From: a virus
Length of the DNA: 22,242 nucleotides
Virus record (IMG/VR): IMGVR_UViG_3300030060_001379
Coordinates: 1-22,242 of that record
Reading direction: 5' to 3' (one strand)
In this document: positions 6,345 to 13,184 of the stretch, piece by piece
Numbering within the stretch: the stretch's first letter is position 1
Layout of the letters: every line of letters starts with the position of its first letter
Program-made: the position numbers and the translations under genes
The notes under the pieces: generated by a model
The model's input: the letters and a program-made list of their open reading frames with translations, nothing else
Database searches by the model: none
What the model was told of the DNA's origin: nothing

Positions 6345-6911
6345 ATGTCAAATTACGAAGCAACAAAATACGATTTTTCTGGAGCAAACCTTACAGGTAT
6401 CGAAGGCATACCAACAGCAACTATTGTGCCGTGGACATCTTCGTCTGTGCCATCTGGTTTTTTAGAGTGTAACGGAGCAGCAGTTTCAAGAACTACTTAC
6501 TCTGCATTATTTGCTGTTGTGGGTACGACTTATGGAGCTGGTGATGGTGCATCTACTTTTAATGTGCCTAATCTTGCGGACAATGTAGCTGTCTCTAAAT
6601 CACCTAATAAAGCATTAGGATCAACAGGTGGAGCTAATACAGTTCAAGCAACGGGTAATATAGGAGGAGCAACAGCTAACCATACTTTAAGCACACCCGA
6701 ACTAGCATCACACTCTCACCCTGGTGGTGGTAGTGGTAGTTCTCCAGCACCGGTAGGTACTCCTACAGGATTCCAAGCGTCTGGTACAGGTAATACAGGA
6801 AGTGCTGGGGGCGGTGGCGGTCACTCACATAATTTGAGTGCAAACTTTACAGGAGATTCAACATCTGTTTTACAACCTTATTTAACTGTAGTATATATTA
6901 TAAAAACGTAG
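6345..6911 (+). CDS. Phage Tail Collar domain protein (short-fibre tip)
   Basis: A 188-residue protein with a clear Tail Collar domain at residues 23-79: PTATIVPWTSSSVPSGFLEC, then TTYSALFAVVGTTYG and TFNVPNLAD. The central part is Gly/Ser-rich and carries two His-x-His motifs (HSH at 123-125 and 160-162), the arrangement that in T4 gp12-like fibres lines an iron-binding trimer needle. The end, LQPYLTVVYIIK, is the usual C-terminal strand of the family. It is probably a trimeric fibre tip that touches the host surface, directly downstream of the fibre-like gene. Metal binding is inferred from the motif. The start at 6345 has GGAG upstream, overlapping the end of the preceding gene. Confidence 0.87.
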   Translation: MSNYEATKYDFSGANLTGIEGIPTATIVPWTSSSVPSGFLECNGAAVSRTTYSALFAVVGTTYGAGDGASTFNVPNLADNVAVSKSPNKALGSTGGANTVQATGNIGGATANHTLSTPELASHSHPGGGSGSSPAPVGTPTGFQASGTGNTGSAGGGGGHSHNLSANFTGDSTSVLQPYLTVVYIIKT

Positions 6912-6918
6912 GAGATTT

Positions 6919-7320
6919 ATGGCAACAAATGCAACATGGACAGTAGTGATGGATGATAAAATGATTATCAATCAAACTGTAAAAAATGAAAATGGTTATG
7001 GAACTGCTTACATTATAAACGATGATAGTTTCTGGAGCCAAAGTAAATTTGCAGATGTTTGGGCTATTCAGTATGTTGCAGATAATTTAGACCACAACGA
7101 TACTGTTGAATATAGAGACGGTAAACCTCACGCTACTTGGAATAATGCAAACTTAGGTTCTTTTTCAGATTTTATAACAAAGTGGGATGCAGCTCACTTA
7201 GCTCAACTTCAATTAAACTGGGACAATGATAATGTTACAGACGAAGATGGTAATATTACAGAGACAGCAGAGCAAAAAATAAATAGACTTGGTGCTAGAC
7301 CAACGTCATACGTTTCTTAA
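6919..7320 (+). CDS. Small conserved protein downstream of the collar gene
   Basis: A 133-residue acidic protein, rich in Asp, Asn and Trp (for example SKFADVWAIQYVADNLDHNDTVEY, residues 42 onward, in part). The start uses a ribosome site that includes the previous stop codon (TAGGAG). There is no signal peptide, membrane segment or named domain that I can recognise. Its place right after a fibre-tip gene is where fibre chaperones or assembly factors are often encoded, so that role is possible but not shown. Its last 15 nt overlap the end of the opposite-strand oxygenase gene, which marks the junction of two convergent transcription units. Confidence 0.6.
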   Translation: MATNATWTVVMDDKMIINQTVKNENGYGTAYIINDDSFWSQSKFADVWAIQYVADNLDHNDTVEYRDGKPHATWNNANLGSFSDFITKWDAAHLAQLQLNWDNDNVTDEDGNITETAEQKINRLGARPTSYVS

Positions 7321-7905
7321 ATTCATCCAAGAAGTTAATATATATTTTTCACCTGATAGAGGTGGATTGCCTCTATGAACATATGGAAAAGCTGCGGGCC
7401 ATATTACTATTCTACCCATTTTAGGTTTAACTCTTTTTGAAAAGTGCAAAAACTCTGTTTCCCCACCTTCTTCGACATCGTTTAAATATATTGAATAAGC
7501 AAACGCTCTAGGCTCTCCTTTTGCACCACGCATATGCTCTATATGCCACTGATGATAACCTTCTTTTGGTAAAGTCTTTTGTATTTTTAATTGAGTGTAA
7601 TGAAACTCCCCGTGATCATACGCAGCGTCTCCACCTGTTTCTTGCAAATAATGATTAAAAGCTAGATTATAATTAACCATTAATGATTTTAGATCGTCCC
7701 ACCAAATATTTAAATTTGCAGGAGCTGCAAAGAATTGTGTGTCTTTCTTTTGAAGATTATTAGAGTTTTCAAATTGTCTTCTATTTAAAGTTCTTCTAAA
7801 CTTGTTTTCTTGTTCAAATAATTTTATAGCTTTATTACATTCTTGTTCAGTTATGTAATTATCAAATATCCCTATAAAATTTTCTATTGTAACTTTGTGG
7901 TTCAT
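7306..7905 (-). CDS. 2-oxoglutarate/Fe(II)-dependent oxygenase, prolyl-hydroxylase type
   Basis: A 199-residue enzyme expected to use Fe(II), O2 and 2-oxoglutarate to hydroxylate a substrate. The double-stranded beta-helix signature is present: H121-x-E123 in YHQWHIEH (first two iron ligands, Glu instead of the commoner Asp), the conserved EEGGETEF (145-152), distal His177 in FPYVHRGNPPLSG, and Lys187 in GEKYILTSW for the 2-oxoglutarate carboxylate. The length is normal for a single-domain phage member. Its ATG overlaps the carbamoyltransferase stop by ATGA, so the two are translationally coupled. It lies on the strand opposite to all virion genes. The substrate is unknown; protein, amino acid, sugar or nucleobase are all possible. 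Confidence 0.87.
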   Translation of the reverse strand: MNHKVTIENFIGIFDNYITEQECNKAIKLFEQENKFRRTLNRRQFENSNNLQKKDTQFFAAPANLNIWWDDLKSLMVNYNLAFNHYLQETGGDAAYDHGEFHYTQLKIQKTLPKEGYHQWHIEHMRGAKGEPRAFAYSIYLNDVEEGGETEFLHFSKRVKPKMGRIVIWPAAFPYVHRGNPPLSGEKYILTSWMNLRNV

Positions 7906-9323
7906 TCTTTTATTATTAATTGATTAATATCAGGCAACCATGCATATTTTAAAGGTGACATATCTAACATGTATTTTAGATCTAGAATATTTTCAACTAA
8001 AACCTGACCTGGAAAATTTAAACTTGTATTTAATAACATATCCTCACTAGCTTTTAATAGTTCATAAAAGGCAGAATTTTGTTGTTTATTTACAGTTTGA
8101 ACTCTACTGCTACCATCATAAGCAGACACATTTTTTAAATATTGTTTAGTTTTAAAAGCATACAACATATAAGGGGATGTAATGTCTTGCATGTCAAAAT
8201 AGTCTTCAGCTTTTTCTTCAACAACACTAGGAGAAAAAGGTCTATACCATTCTCTTTTTTTTATAACATTTATCTTTGCCATGGCTTCTTTGTGATGGCA
8301 ATTCATTAGTAAAGACCTATTACCAAGTCCTCTTTGACCTTGTTCAGATCTTCCTTGAAACAAAGCAACAGGTTCATCTTTTAATATTTTAGCGACATCT
8401 TCTACTTCCGTTGGAACAATTTTATATTTATTAAATATACTTAAATAATCATAATTTGGCTCTGGCCCTAAATACATAGAGTTTACTTTATGTAAATCAC
8501 CTTTTAAAAAATAATTAAGTAAACCTAAAGATATACCTGAATCAATACATATTGGATCTATTTTAAAATTTTTATAATTTATAAAATTACTATTAGCTAA
8601 AATATTTTGAGCTACACCACCAGAATAGTTTACATTTTCTTTTGGCATTATATCTAACAAATCTTTTTCTGTCTTTTTTTGTAGAGAATATAGAAAATTT
8701 TGACACTCAATATTATTCATATCTTCATTTAAATTACTAGCAGATTCTATTATTTTACTTCCATATTGAGATAGAGCCATAGTTTTTCCGCAATAATGAA
8801 ATCCATATTTATATGTAGTATTAAATAATTCACTTGTTATATTTCCATATCTTAATCCAATTCTTTTTTGATAACGTGACATCAAATTAAAATTTTTATC
8901 GTAAATAGATTCTCTTTCACACTCTCCTGTTTCATCTATAATACCACCACCATCTGCAATGAAATAATTTTGATTGTCACCAAGTGTAACTTTACTACAG
9001 TAAGCATGTAGTAAATGATGTTTTCTATTTTTCTTGTTTGAAAAGTTTATGATTGTAGTGTTTTTATTAATAAGTTTGAAATTACTAAATATAGTTTTGT
9101 AATAAATTTCGTCTACGCTATTATCTTCCTGTTCAAGGTCTATTAAAAGGACAACATCGAATACGATGTTTAAAGATTGTAAGTAAATTAATAATGAACC
9201 AGATATTTCACAACTATGTTTAATTCTATTAAATCTGTCTAATTGACAATGAATTAATAAATTATTATCTTTGGCTATCGAAAATGCACCATCGTGGCCA
9301 AAATAAATGGAAAGTATGTACAT
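7902..9323 (-). CDS. NodU/TobZ-family O-carbamoyltransferase
   Basis: A 473-residue enzyme of the family that moves a carbamoyl group from carbamoyl phosphate, via an adenylated intermediate, to a hydroxyl on a sugar or other small molecule. Visible family marks are YFGHDGA (7-13), the metal-binding HHLLHA (102-107), ADGGG (123-127) and YSGGVAQN (233-240). The C-terminal YrdC-like domain has GRSEQGQRGLGNRS (324-337), RPFSP (361-365) and NTSLN (432-436). It is shorter than the roughly 550-600 residues usual for NodU proteins, mainly in the first half. It is very AT-rich; two sampled 60-nt lines (8401, 8641) each have 13 G or C. No Shine-Dalgarno precedes the ATG. The coupled oxygenase suggests a two-step modification; the acceptor is unknown. 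Confidence 0.9.
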   Translation of the reverse strand: MYILSIYFGHDGAFSIAKDNNLLIHCQLDRFNRIKHSCEISGSLLIYLQSLNIVFDVVLLIDLEQEDNSVDEIYYKTIFSNFKLINKNTTIINFSNKKNRKHHLLHAYCSKVTLGDNQNYFIADGGGIIDETGECERESIYDKNFNLMSRYQKRIGLRYGNITSELFNTTYKYGFHYCGKTMALSQYGSKIIESASNLNEDMNNIECQNFLYSLQKKTEKDLLDIMPKENVNYSGGVAQNILANSNFINYKNFKIDPICIDSGISLGLLNYFLKGDLHKVNSMYLGPEPNYDYLSIFNKYKIVPTEVEDVAKILKDEPVALFQGRSEQGQRGLGNRSLLMNCHHKEAMAKINVIKKREWYRPFSPSVVEEKAEDYFDMQDITSPYMLYAFKTKQYLKNVSAYDGSSRVQTVNKQQNSAFYELLKASEDMLLNTSLNFPGQVLVENILDLKYMLDMSPLKYAWLPDINQLIIKE

Positions 9324-9336
9324 TTAAGTATATAAT
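9308..9336 (+). promoter_or_regulatory. Promoter for the nozzle gene
   Basis: A perfect -10 hexamer TATAAT (9331-9336) lies 17 nt downstream of TGGAAA (9308-9313, four of six matches to TTGACA). The start would be near 9343, giving a leader of about 37 nt with AAGGA (9371-9375) before the ATG at 9380. A promoter is needed here because the opposite-strand cassette interrupts the rightward operon. An 8-bp palindrome, TTACGTAA (9354-9361), lies just downstream and could be an operator. Confidence 0.55.
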
Positions 9337-9337
9337 A
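9327..9337 (-). promoter_or_regulatory. Possible leaderless promoter of the carbamoyltransferase
   Basis: On the minus strand TATTAT (9337-9332) and TATACT (9332-9327) are both -10-like. The first would start transcription within a few bases of the ATG at 9323. Because no Shine-Dalgarno lies upstream of that ATG, a leaderless or near-leaderless mRNA would fit. No convincing -35 is present, so this is tentative. Confidence 0.35.
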
Positions 9338-9379
9338 TTGTGTCTTTCATAATTTACGTAAGTAATATATAAGGATATT

Positions 9380-11344
9380 ATGCTACAAAAATTAAATTTC
9401 AAGTCAGGATTTAACAAGCAAGATACCGAATCTGGAGCCGAAGGACAATGGGTAGATGGTGATTTTGTCAGATTTAGATATGGATTACCTGAAAAAATAG
9501 GTGGTTGGAATCAATTAACGACTAATTCTTTAACATTACCCGGAGCAGCCAGACAACAAGTTGCTTTTACCAGTTTTGCTGGGGAAAAATATGCAGCCAT
9601 CGGAACTTCACAAGGTTTATTTTTATACTATGGAGATGATTTTTTTGACATCAGCCCACTAGATACTGCTATAACAGGAGCTACCTTAACCACAACAAAT
9701 GGATCCAATATTATAACTGTAAACAAAGGTTCTCATGGATTATTAGTAGGTAGATATGTAACTTTATCATCAGTAACTGTAACAGGTGCATCTGCTTTTA
9801 CAGCCTCTGACTTAGAAAAAACTTATGAAATATTGACAGTTCCCGATGTAGATAAATTTACAATTCAAGCTGCATCAAATGAAACAGGATCAGGTATGTC
9901 AGCAGCTGGAGCAGCTACAATTAATCCATATGTAATAGTAGGACCTACAATTCAAACAGGTGGTTATGGATGGAGCACATCAACTTGGGGTGCATCTACA
10001 TGGAACACGCCAAGGGCAACAACTAGTGTTGTTCTAGATCCAGGGAACTGGAGTTTAGATAACTTTGGCCAGGTTTTAGTTGCAACAATATTTAATGGAG
10101 AAACTTTTACATGGAATGCAGGTGCTACAAATGCAAGAACGATTAGAGCTTCCAAAACTACAACCAACTTTCAAACTACAAATAACCCTACCACCACTAG
10201 AATATCGGTGGTTTCCGATAGAGACAGACATTTATTTCACATGGGAACAGAAACTACGATAGGAACCCCTGCCACTCAGGACCCGATGTTTGTGAGATTT
10301 TCTAACCAAGAAGATTTAAATACCTATACACCCACTGCAACTAATACTGCAGGTACATTTAGATTAGATACAGGTAATGAAATAAGAGCGGCCATACAAG
10401 GTAAAGATTATATTTTTGTTTTAACAGATCTTGCAGCTTATGTAATACAGTTTGTTGGACCACCTTTTACTTTTTCAGTAAGACAAGTGGGCACCAACTG
10501 TGGATGCATTGCACAAAATGCTGTATCATATGCAAATGGAGCAATATGGTGGATGGGTGCAGAGGGTGGATTTTTTGTATTCGACGGAACCGTTAAATCT
10601 TTACCATCACTTGTAGAAGATTTTGTGTTTACAACGGATGGTGATAATTTAGGATTAAACTTTGATGCAAGAGATGTAATATTTTCATCACCAAATAATC
10701 TATACACAGAAATAAATTGGTTCTATCCAAAAGCCGGATCGGAACAAATAGATAGATGTGTCACTTACAATTATTCAGAAAGAGTTTGGACAACTTCTTC
10801 ATTAGATAGAACAAGTTATCAAGACCAAGGTGTATTTAACAAGCCTTACGCAACAGATTATAATAATACTGCAACACCTGTATTTCCAGAAATATTAGGT
10901 ATAACTAATAAATATGGAGCTTCTATTTACTATGTTCAAGAAGTTGGAACTGATCAAGTTAATAGCACTGGCACAACAGCCATACCAGCATTTATAAGAT
11001 CTGGAGATTATGATATTACATCTAGACGTAGTGCCTTGGGTCAGATGACCGGGGTAGCAGATTTTAGAGGAGATGGAGAGTTTTTTATGTCTGTAAAGAG
11101 ATTTATACCTGATTTTAAATACCAAACAGGAGATGCCAAAATAACTCTATTTGTTAGTTCTTTTCCAGATGATGTCGCTGTTAGTTCTCCATTAGGACCC
11201 TTTACAGTTACAACAACAACTGATAAGGTTGACACTCGGGCAAGAGGTAGATTAGTGTCCCTTAAAATAGAAAACGATTCTACAGGTGAAACCTGGAGAT
11301 ATGGAACGTTGAGACTAGACGCTCAACCGGATGGTAGAAGATAA
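9380..11344 (+). CDS. Tail nozzle / gp10-like DNA-stabilisation protein
   Basis: A 654-residue tail-tube protein that would close the connector and retain packaged DNA, as P22 gp10-type hub or nozzle proteins do. The N-terminus (LNFKSGFNKQDTESGAEGQW, then DGDFVRFRYGLPEKIGGW) is the family signature. Residues about 95-190 contain an inserted beta module (GSNIITVNKGSHGLLVGRYV, then EKTYEILTVPD). A Trp motif (GYGWSTSTWGASTWN) follows at 195-209. The C-terminal two-thirds carry repeated beta-propeller-like strands (for example GAIWWMGAEGGFFVFDG, KSLPSLVEDFVF). The gene begins just right of the enzyme cassette with its own candidate promoter and ends in TAATG, overlapping the next start. The gp10-like call is by motif recognition. 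Confidence 0.75.
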   Translation: MLQKLNFKSGFNKQDTESGAEGQWVDGDFVRFRYGLPEKIGGWNQLTTNSLTLPGAARQQVAFTSFAGEKYAAIGTSQGLFLYYGDDFFDISPLDTAITGATLTTTNGSNIITVNKGSHGLLVGRYVTLSSVTVTGASAFTASDLEKTYEILTVPDVDKFTIQAASNETGSGMSAAGAATINPYVIVGPTIQTGGYGWSTSTWGASTWNTPRATTSVVLDPGNWSLDNFGQVLVATIFNGETFTWNAGATNARTIRASKTTTNFQTTNNPTTTRISVVSDRDRHLFHMGTETTIGTPATQDPMFVRFSNQEDLNTYTPTATNTAGTFRLDTGNEIRAAIQGKDYIFVLTDLAAYVIQFVGPPFTFSVRQVGTNCGCIAQNAVSYANGAIWWMGAEGGFFVFDGTVKSLPSLVEDFVFTTDGDNLGLNFDARDVIFSSPNNLYTEINWFYPKAGSEQIDRCVTYNYSERVWTTSSLDRTSYQDQGVFNKPYATDYNNTATPVFPEILGITNKYGASIYYVQEVGTDQVNSTGTTAIPAFIRSGDYDITSRRSALGQMTGVADFRGDGEFFMSVKRFIPDFKYQTGDAKITLFVSSFPDDVAVSSPLGPFTVTTTTDKVDTRARGRLVSLKIENDSTGETWRYGTLRLDAQPDGRR

Positions 11345-12501
11345 TGGATTTTAGTACTTTAGATAAAGATACGTTAGAAACCTTTGCTGCTGATGGAATA
11401 CCAGGAGCTGCAGAGGAGCTTGCAAAAAGACAAGGATCAATAGGTTCTGGAGCTGAGGTAACAGAAGCAGTTGACGTTGATCTTACTGATCCCAATATTA
11501 AAAGGGGCATAGACACATTAAAAATATTTTTAGAAGATATTGCAACACCAACAGAGGTATTAGACCCTGACCTCAGACCTAGTCAATTAAAAAATCTTTC
11601 TCAAGATCAAATGAAAGAAATATTAAAAAGTATAGGAAAGCCAATTGGTGATCAGTCCTCTTTAAGAGGATTGGAAAATTTATACGCTTCTTTACCCGGT
11701 AGAACTATGACCGATGCAACTCTTGCTGCGGGAGCGGAGGCTGCTAAAAATCTTGGATTAGAGGGATTACTTCAAGGCCCAAATTTAAGTGGTGTTGAAT
11801 TTAATCAGCTAGGTATACCCACAACAAATAACGCAGATTTAAATCAAGATGGTGTAGTTGATGAAGTAGATGAGCAGATTTCAATATCTTCATTACCATT
11901 TCAACCTTTTGCTCCCGGAGTGTCTTCTAAACCTATGAAAAGAAAAGGTCCCGCAGGTTTAGCAGGTTTAGGGGAGGCTGTTAGATTTGCTTTAAACCCT
12001 ATAGGTTTTCTTTTAAGTAAATTACCAGGTAAACAATATGATATGACAGCGCCATTAACCGCAGGATTGACATCAGATAGAATATTAGTAGGACCAGGAG
12101 CCGCTGTTAGTGGTGGTATTTATAGTGCACGTAATATAGGTGGTGGACAAACTAATACTCCTCTTTCAATGGCAGCAGACTTTTATGACCCTGAAACTGG
12201 TAAAACTAGATTTGATAGAGCCTTTGATAGATTCTTAAAAACTGGTAGAAGAAGAGATTTAATAGGAGCATCTAGATCAGGGGCCGGAGCTAGAAGATTA
12301 TTAAGACAAGCTCGATCTGGAATTATTCAAGATGCTTCTGGTAGAAATGTAATTATACCTGGTAGATCAACAGGTGTTGGTGGACAAAGCCCAGGTCCTA
12401 GACCAGGTCAAAGAGGACGTACTCCAGGTGACAGTAGAGGCGGAGGATTTGGTGGTGCTGATTTTGGTAATCGTAGTGATGATAAATTTGGAGCACTGTA
12501 G
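11344..12501 (+). CDS. Gly/Arg-rich virion protein with EF-hand/dockerin-type loop
   Basis: A 385-residue protein without a named family that I recognise. The first 150 residues are helical (for example LETFAADGIPGAAEELAKRQ). Residues 165-176, DLNQDGVVDEVD, match the 12-residue EF-hand/dockerin calcium loop, with acidic or Asn ligands at 1, 3, 5, 9 and 12 and Gly at 6. A Gly/Leu/Pro-rich middle (GPAGLAGLGEAVRFALNP) could touch membrane. The last 90 residues are rich in Arg and Gly and may bind nucleic acid or be disordered. It begins within TAATG of the nozzle gene and ends in TAGTG with the next one. An internal virion or tail-tip role is inferred from its position. Confidence 0.6.
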   Translation: MDFSTLDKDTLETFAADGIPGAAEELAKRQGSIGSGAEVTEAVDVDLTDPNIKRGIDTLKIFLEDIATPTEVLDPDLRPSQLKNLSQDQMKEILKSIGKPIGDQSSLRGLENLYASLPGRTMTDATLAAGAEAAKNLGLEGLLQGPNLSGVEFNQLGIPTTNNADLNQDGVVDEVDEQISISSLPFQPFAPGVSSKPMKRKGPAGLAGLGEAVRFALNPIGFLLSKLPGKQYDMTAPLTAGLTSDRILVGPGAAVSGGIYSARNIGGGQTNTPLSMAADFYDPETGKTRFDRAFDRFLKTGRRRDLIGASRSGAGARRLLRQARSGIIQDASGRNVIIPGRSTGVGGQSPGPRPGQRGRTPGDSRGGGFGGADFGNRSDDKFGAL

Positions 12502-12665
12502 TGGCCAAGATAACTAATTATATACCAGAGCCAAAAGAAGAATATGAAGTAGATAATCAAAGACAAATTTTAGAGTCTTTGAATACTATGAAACAACAAC
12601 TTAATTTTTCTTTTCAACAAGATTTAAAAAACGAACAAGACGCTTTTAATTATTTTATGTCATGA
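12501..12665 (+). CDS. Small GTG-start phage protein
   Basis: A 54-residue protein that begins with GTG, sharing one base with the preceding stop (TAGTG), and ends in TGA, overlapping the next ATG by four bases (ATGA). The reading begins MAKITNYIPEPKEEYEVD and continues with a Gln/Asn/Lys-rich helix (LNTMKQQLNFSFQQDLKN). It exactly fills what would otherwise be a 160-nt gap, and both junctions suit translational coupling, which is the main reason to accept it. It is acidic and probably helical, with no recognised family. The composition resembles small accessory proteins of marine phage tails. Confidence 0.65.
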   Translation: MAKITNYIPEPKEEYEVDNQRQILESLNTMKQQLNFSFQQDLKNEQDAFNYFMS

Positions 12666-13003
12666 GTATACAGTATAAAAATGCAATTAAATCTTTAGGA
12701 GATACTAATTTAAACACTGTATTAACAATTGCTACGTCTGCAGTGGCTATACTTAAAAGTGTTTATTTTACTAACTCTAGTACGGGCACAATTTTATGTA
12801 ATGCATCACTAAGAGATAGTTCAGCTAGCACAGATATTGAGTTTTTTAGAAAGTCTATGGGTGCATCTAGTCAAGAAAATGCAACCCCACAGGGCTTGAA
12901 TTTAGAAGCGGGTGATGCTATAAAAGCTCAAGCAGCTACAGCATCAAAAGTTACAGTTGTTGTAAGTTATGCTTTAATAAATAGAGAGAATGAAAACGGA
13001 TAA
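12662..13003 (+). CDS. Small beta-rich virion protein
   Basis: A 113-residue protein that is probably all-beta: LNTVLTIATSAVAILKSVYF, then SSTGTILCNASLRD, a GLNLEAGDAIKAQ turn, and a final KVTVVVSYALI strand. The pattern of a short jelly-roll-like unit with LEAGDAI is common in small tail or head accessory proteins. It starts inside the previous gene (ATGA) and overlaps the next by 14 nt. No signal peptide or catalytic motif is visible. A structural role is likely from composition and context, but the family is not identified. Confidence 0.62.
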   Translation: MSIQYKNAIKSLGDTNLNTVLTIATSAVAILKSVYFTNSSTGTILCNASLRDSSASTDIEFFRKSMGASSQENATPQGLNLEAGDAIKAQAATASKVTVVVSYALINRENENG

Positions 13004-13184
13004 TGTAATTAATATAGAGTGCACTACGGTAACTACGTGGCGTAATACTAAAACCGGTGAAATTTATAAAGAAAAGAAAGAAGGGCCTGACATAGCTCAA
13101 GACGTAACTGTGCAAGTGTCACCGAAAGGATTAGATGTTCTTCAGAAAGTAATGCAAAGTCAAAATGATAAACCTAAACCCTAA
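12990..13184 (+). CDS. Very small conserved-type phage protein
   Basis: A 64-residue protein with a beta-rich first half (VINIECTTVTTWRNTKTGEI) and a Lys-rich tail, function unknown. It overlaps the upstream gene by 14 nt and the glycosyltransferase gene by 20 nt, which is typical of tightly packed phage operons. The purine-rich ATAGAGAGA precedes the ATG at 12990. The TGEIYKEKKEG segment is a plausible hairpin with charged turn. The evidence for reality is the tiling of both junctions and normal composition. Confidence 0.55.
   Translation: MKTDNVINIECTTVTTWRNTKTGEIYKEKKEGPDIAQDVTVQVSPKGLDVLQKVMQSQNDKPKP

Noticed and set aside
6345-7320. Possible diversity-generating retroelement acting on the collar gene
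   Set aside because: No reverse transcriptase and no near-copy of the collar 3' end with adenine-specific changes was seen in the window.
7356-7376. 7-bp inverted repeat ATAGAGG/CCTCTAT near the convergent gene ends, considered as a terminator
   Set aside because: It lies inside the oxygenase gene over the catalytic HRGNPPLSG codons and has no T-tract on either strand.
11229-11234. TTGACA hexamer near the end of the nozzle gene
   Set aside because: It is inside coding sequence and has no -10-like hexamer at 16-18 nt.
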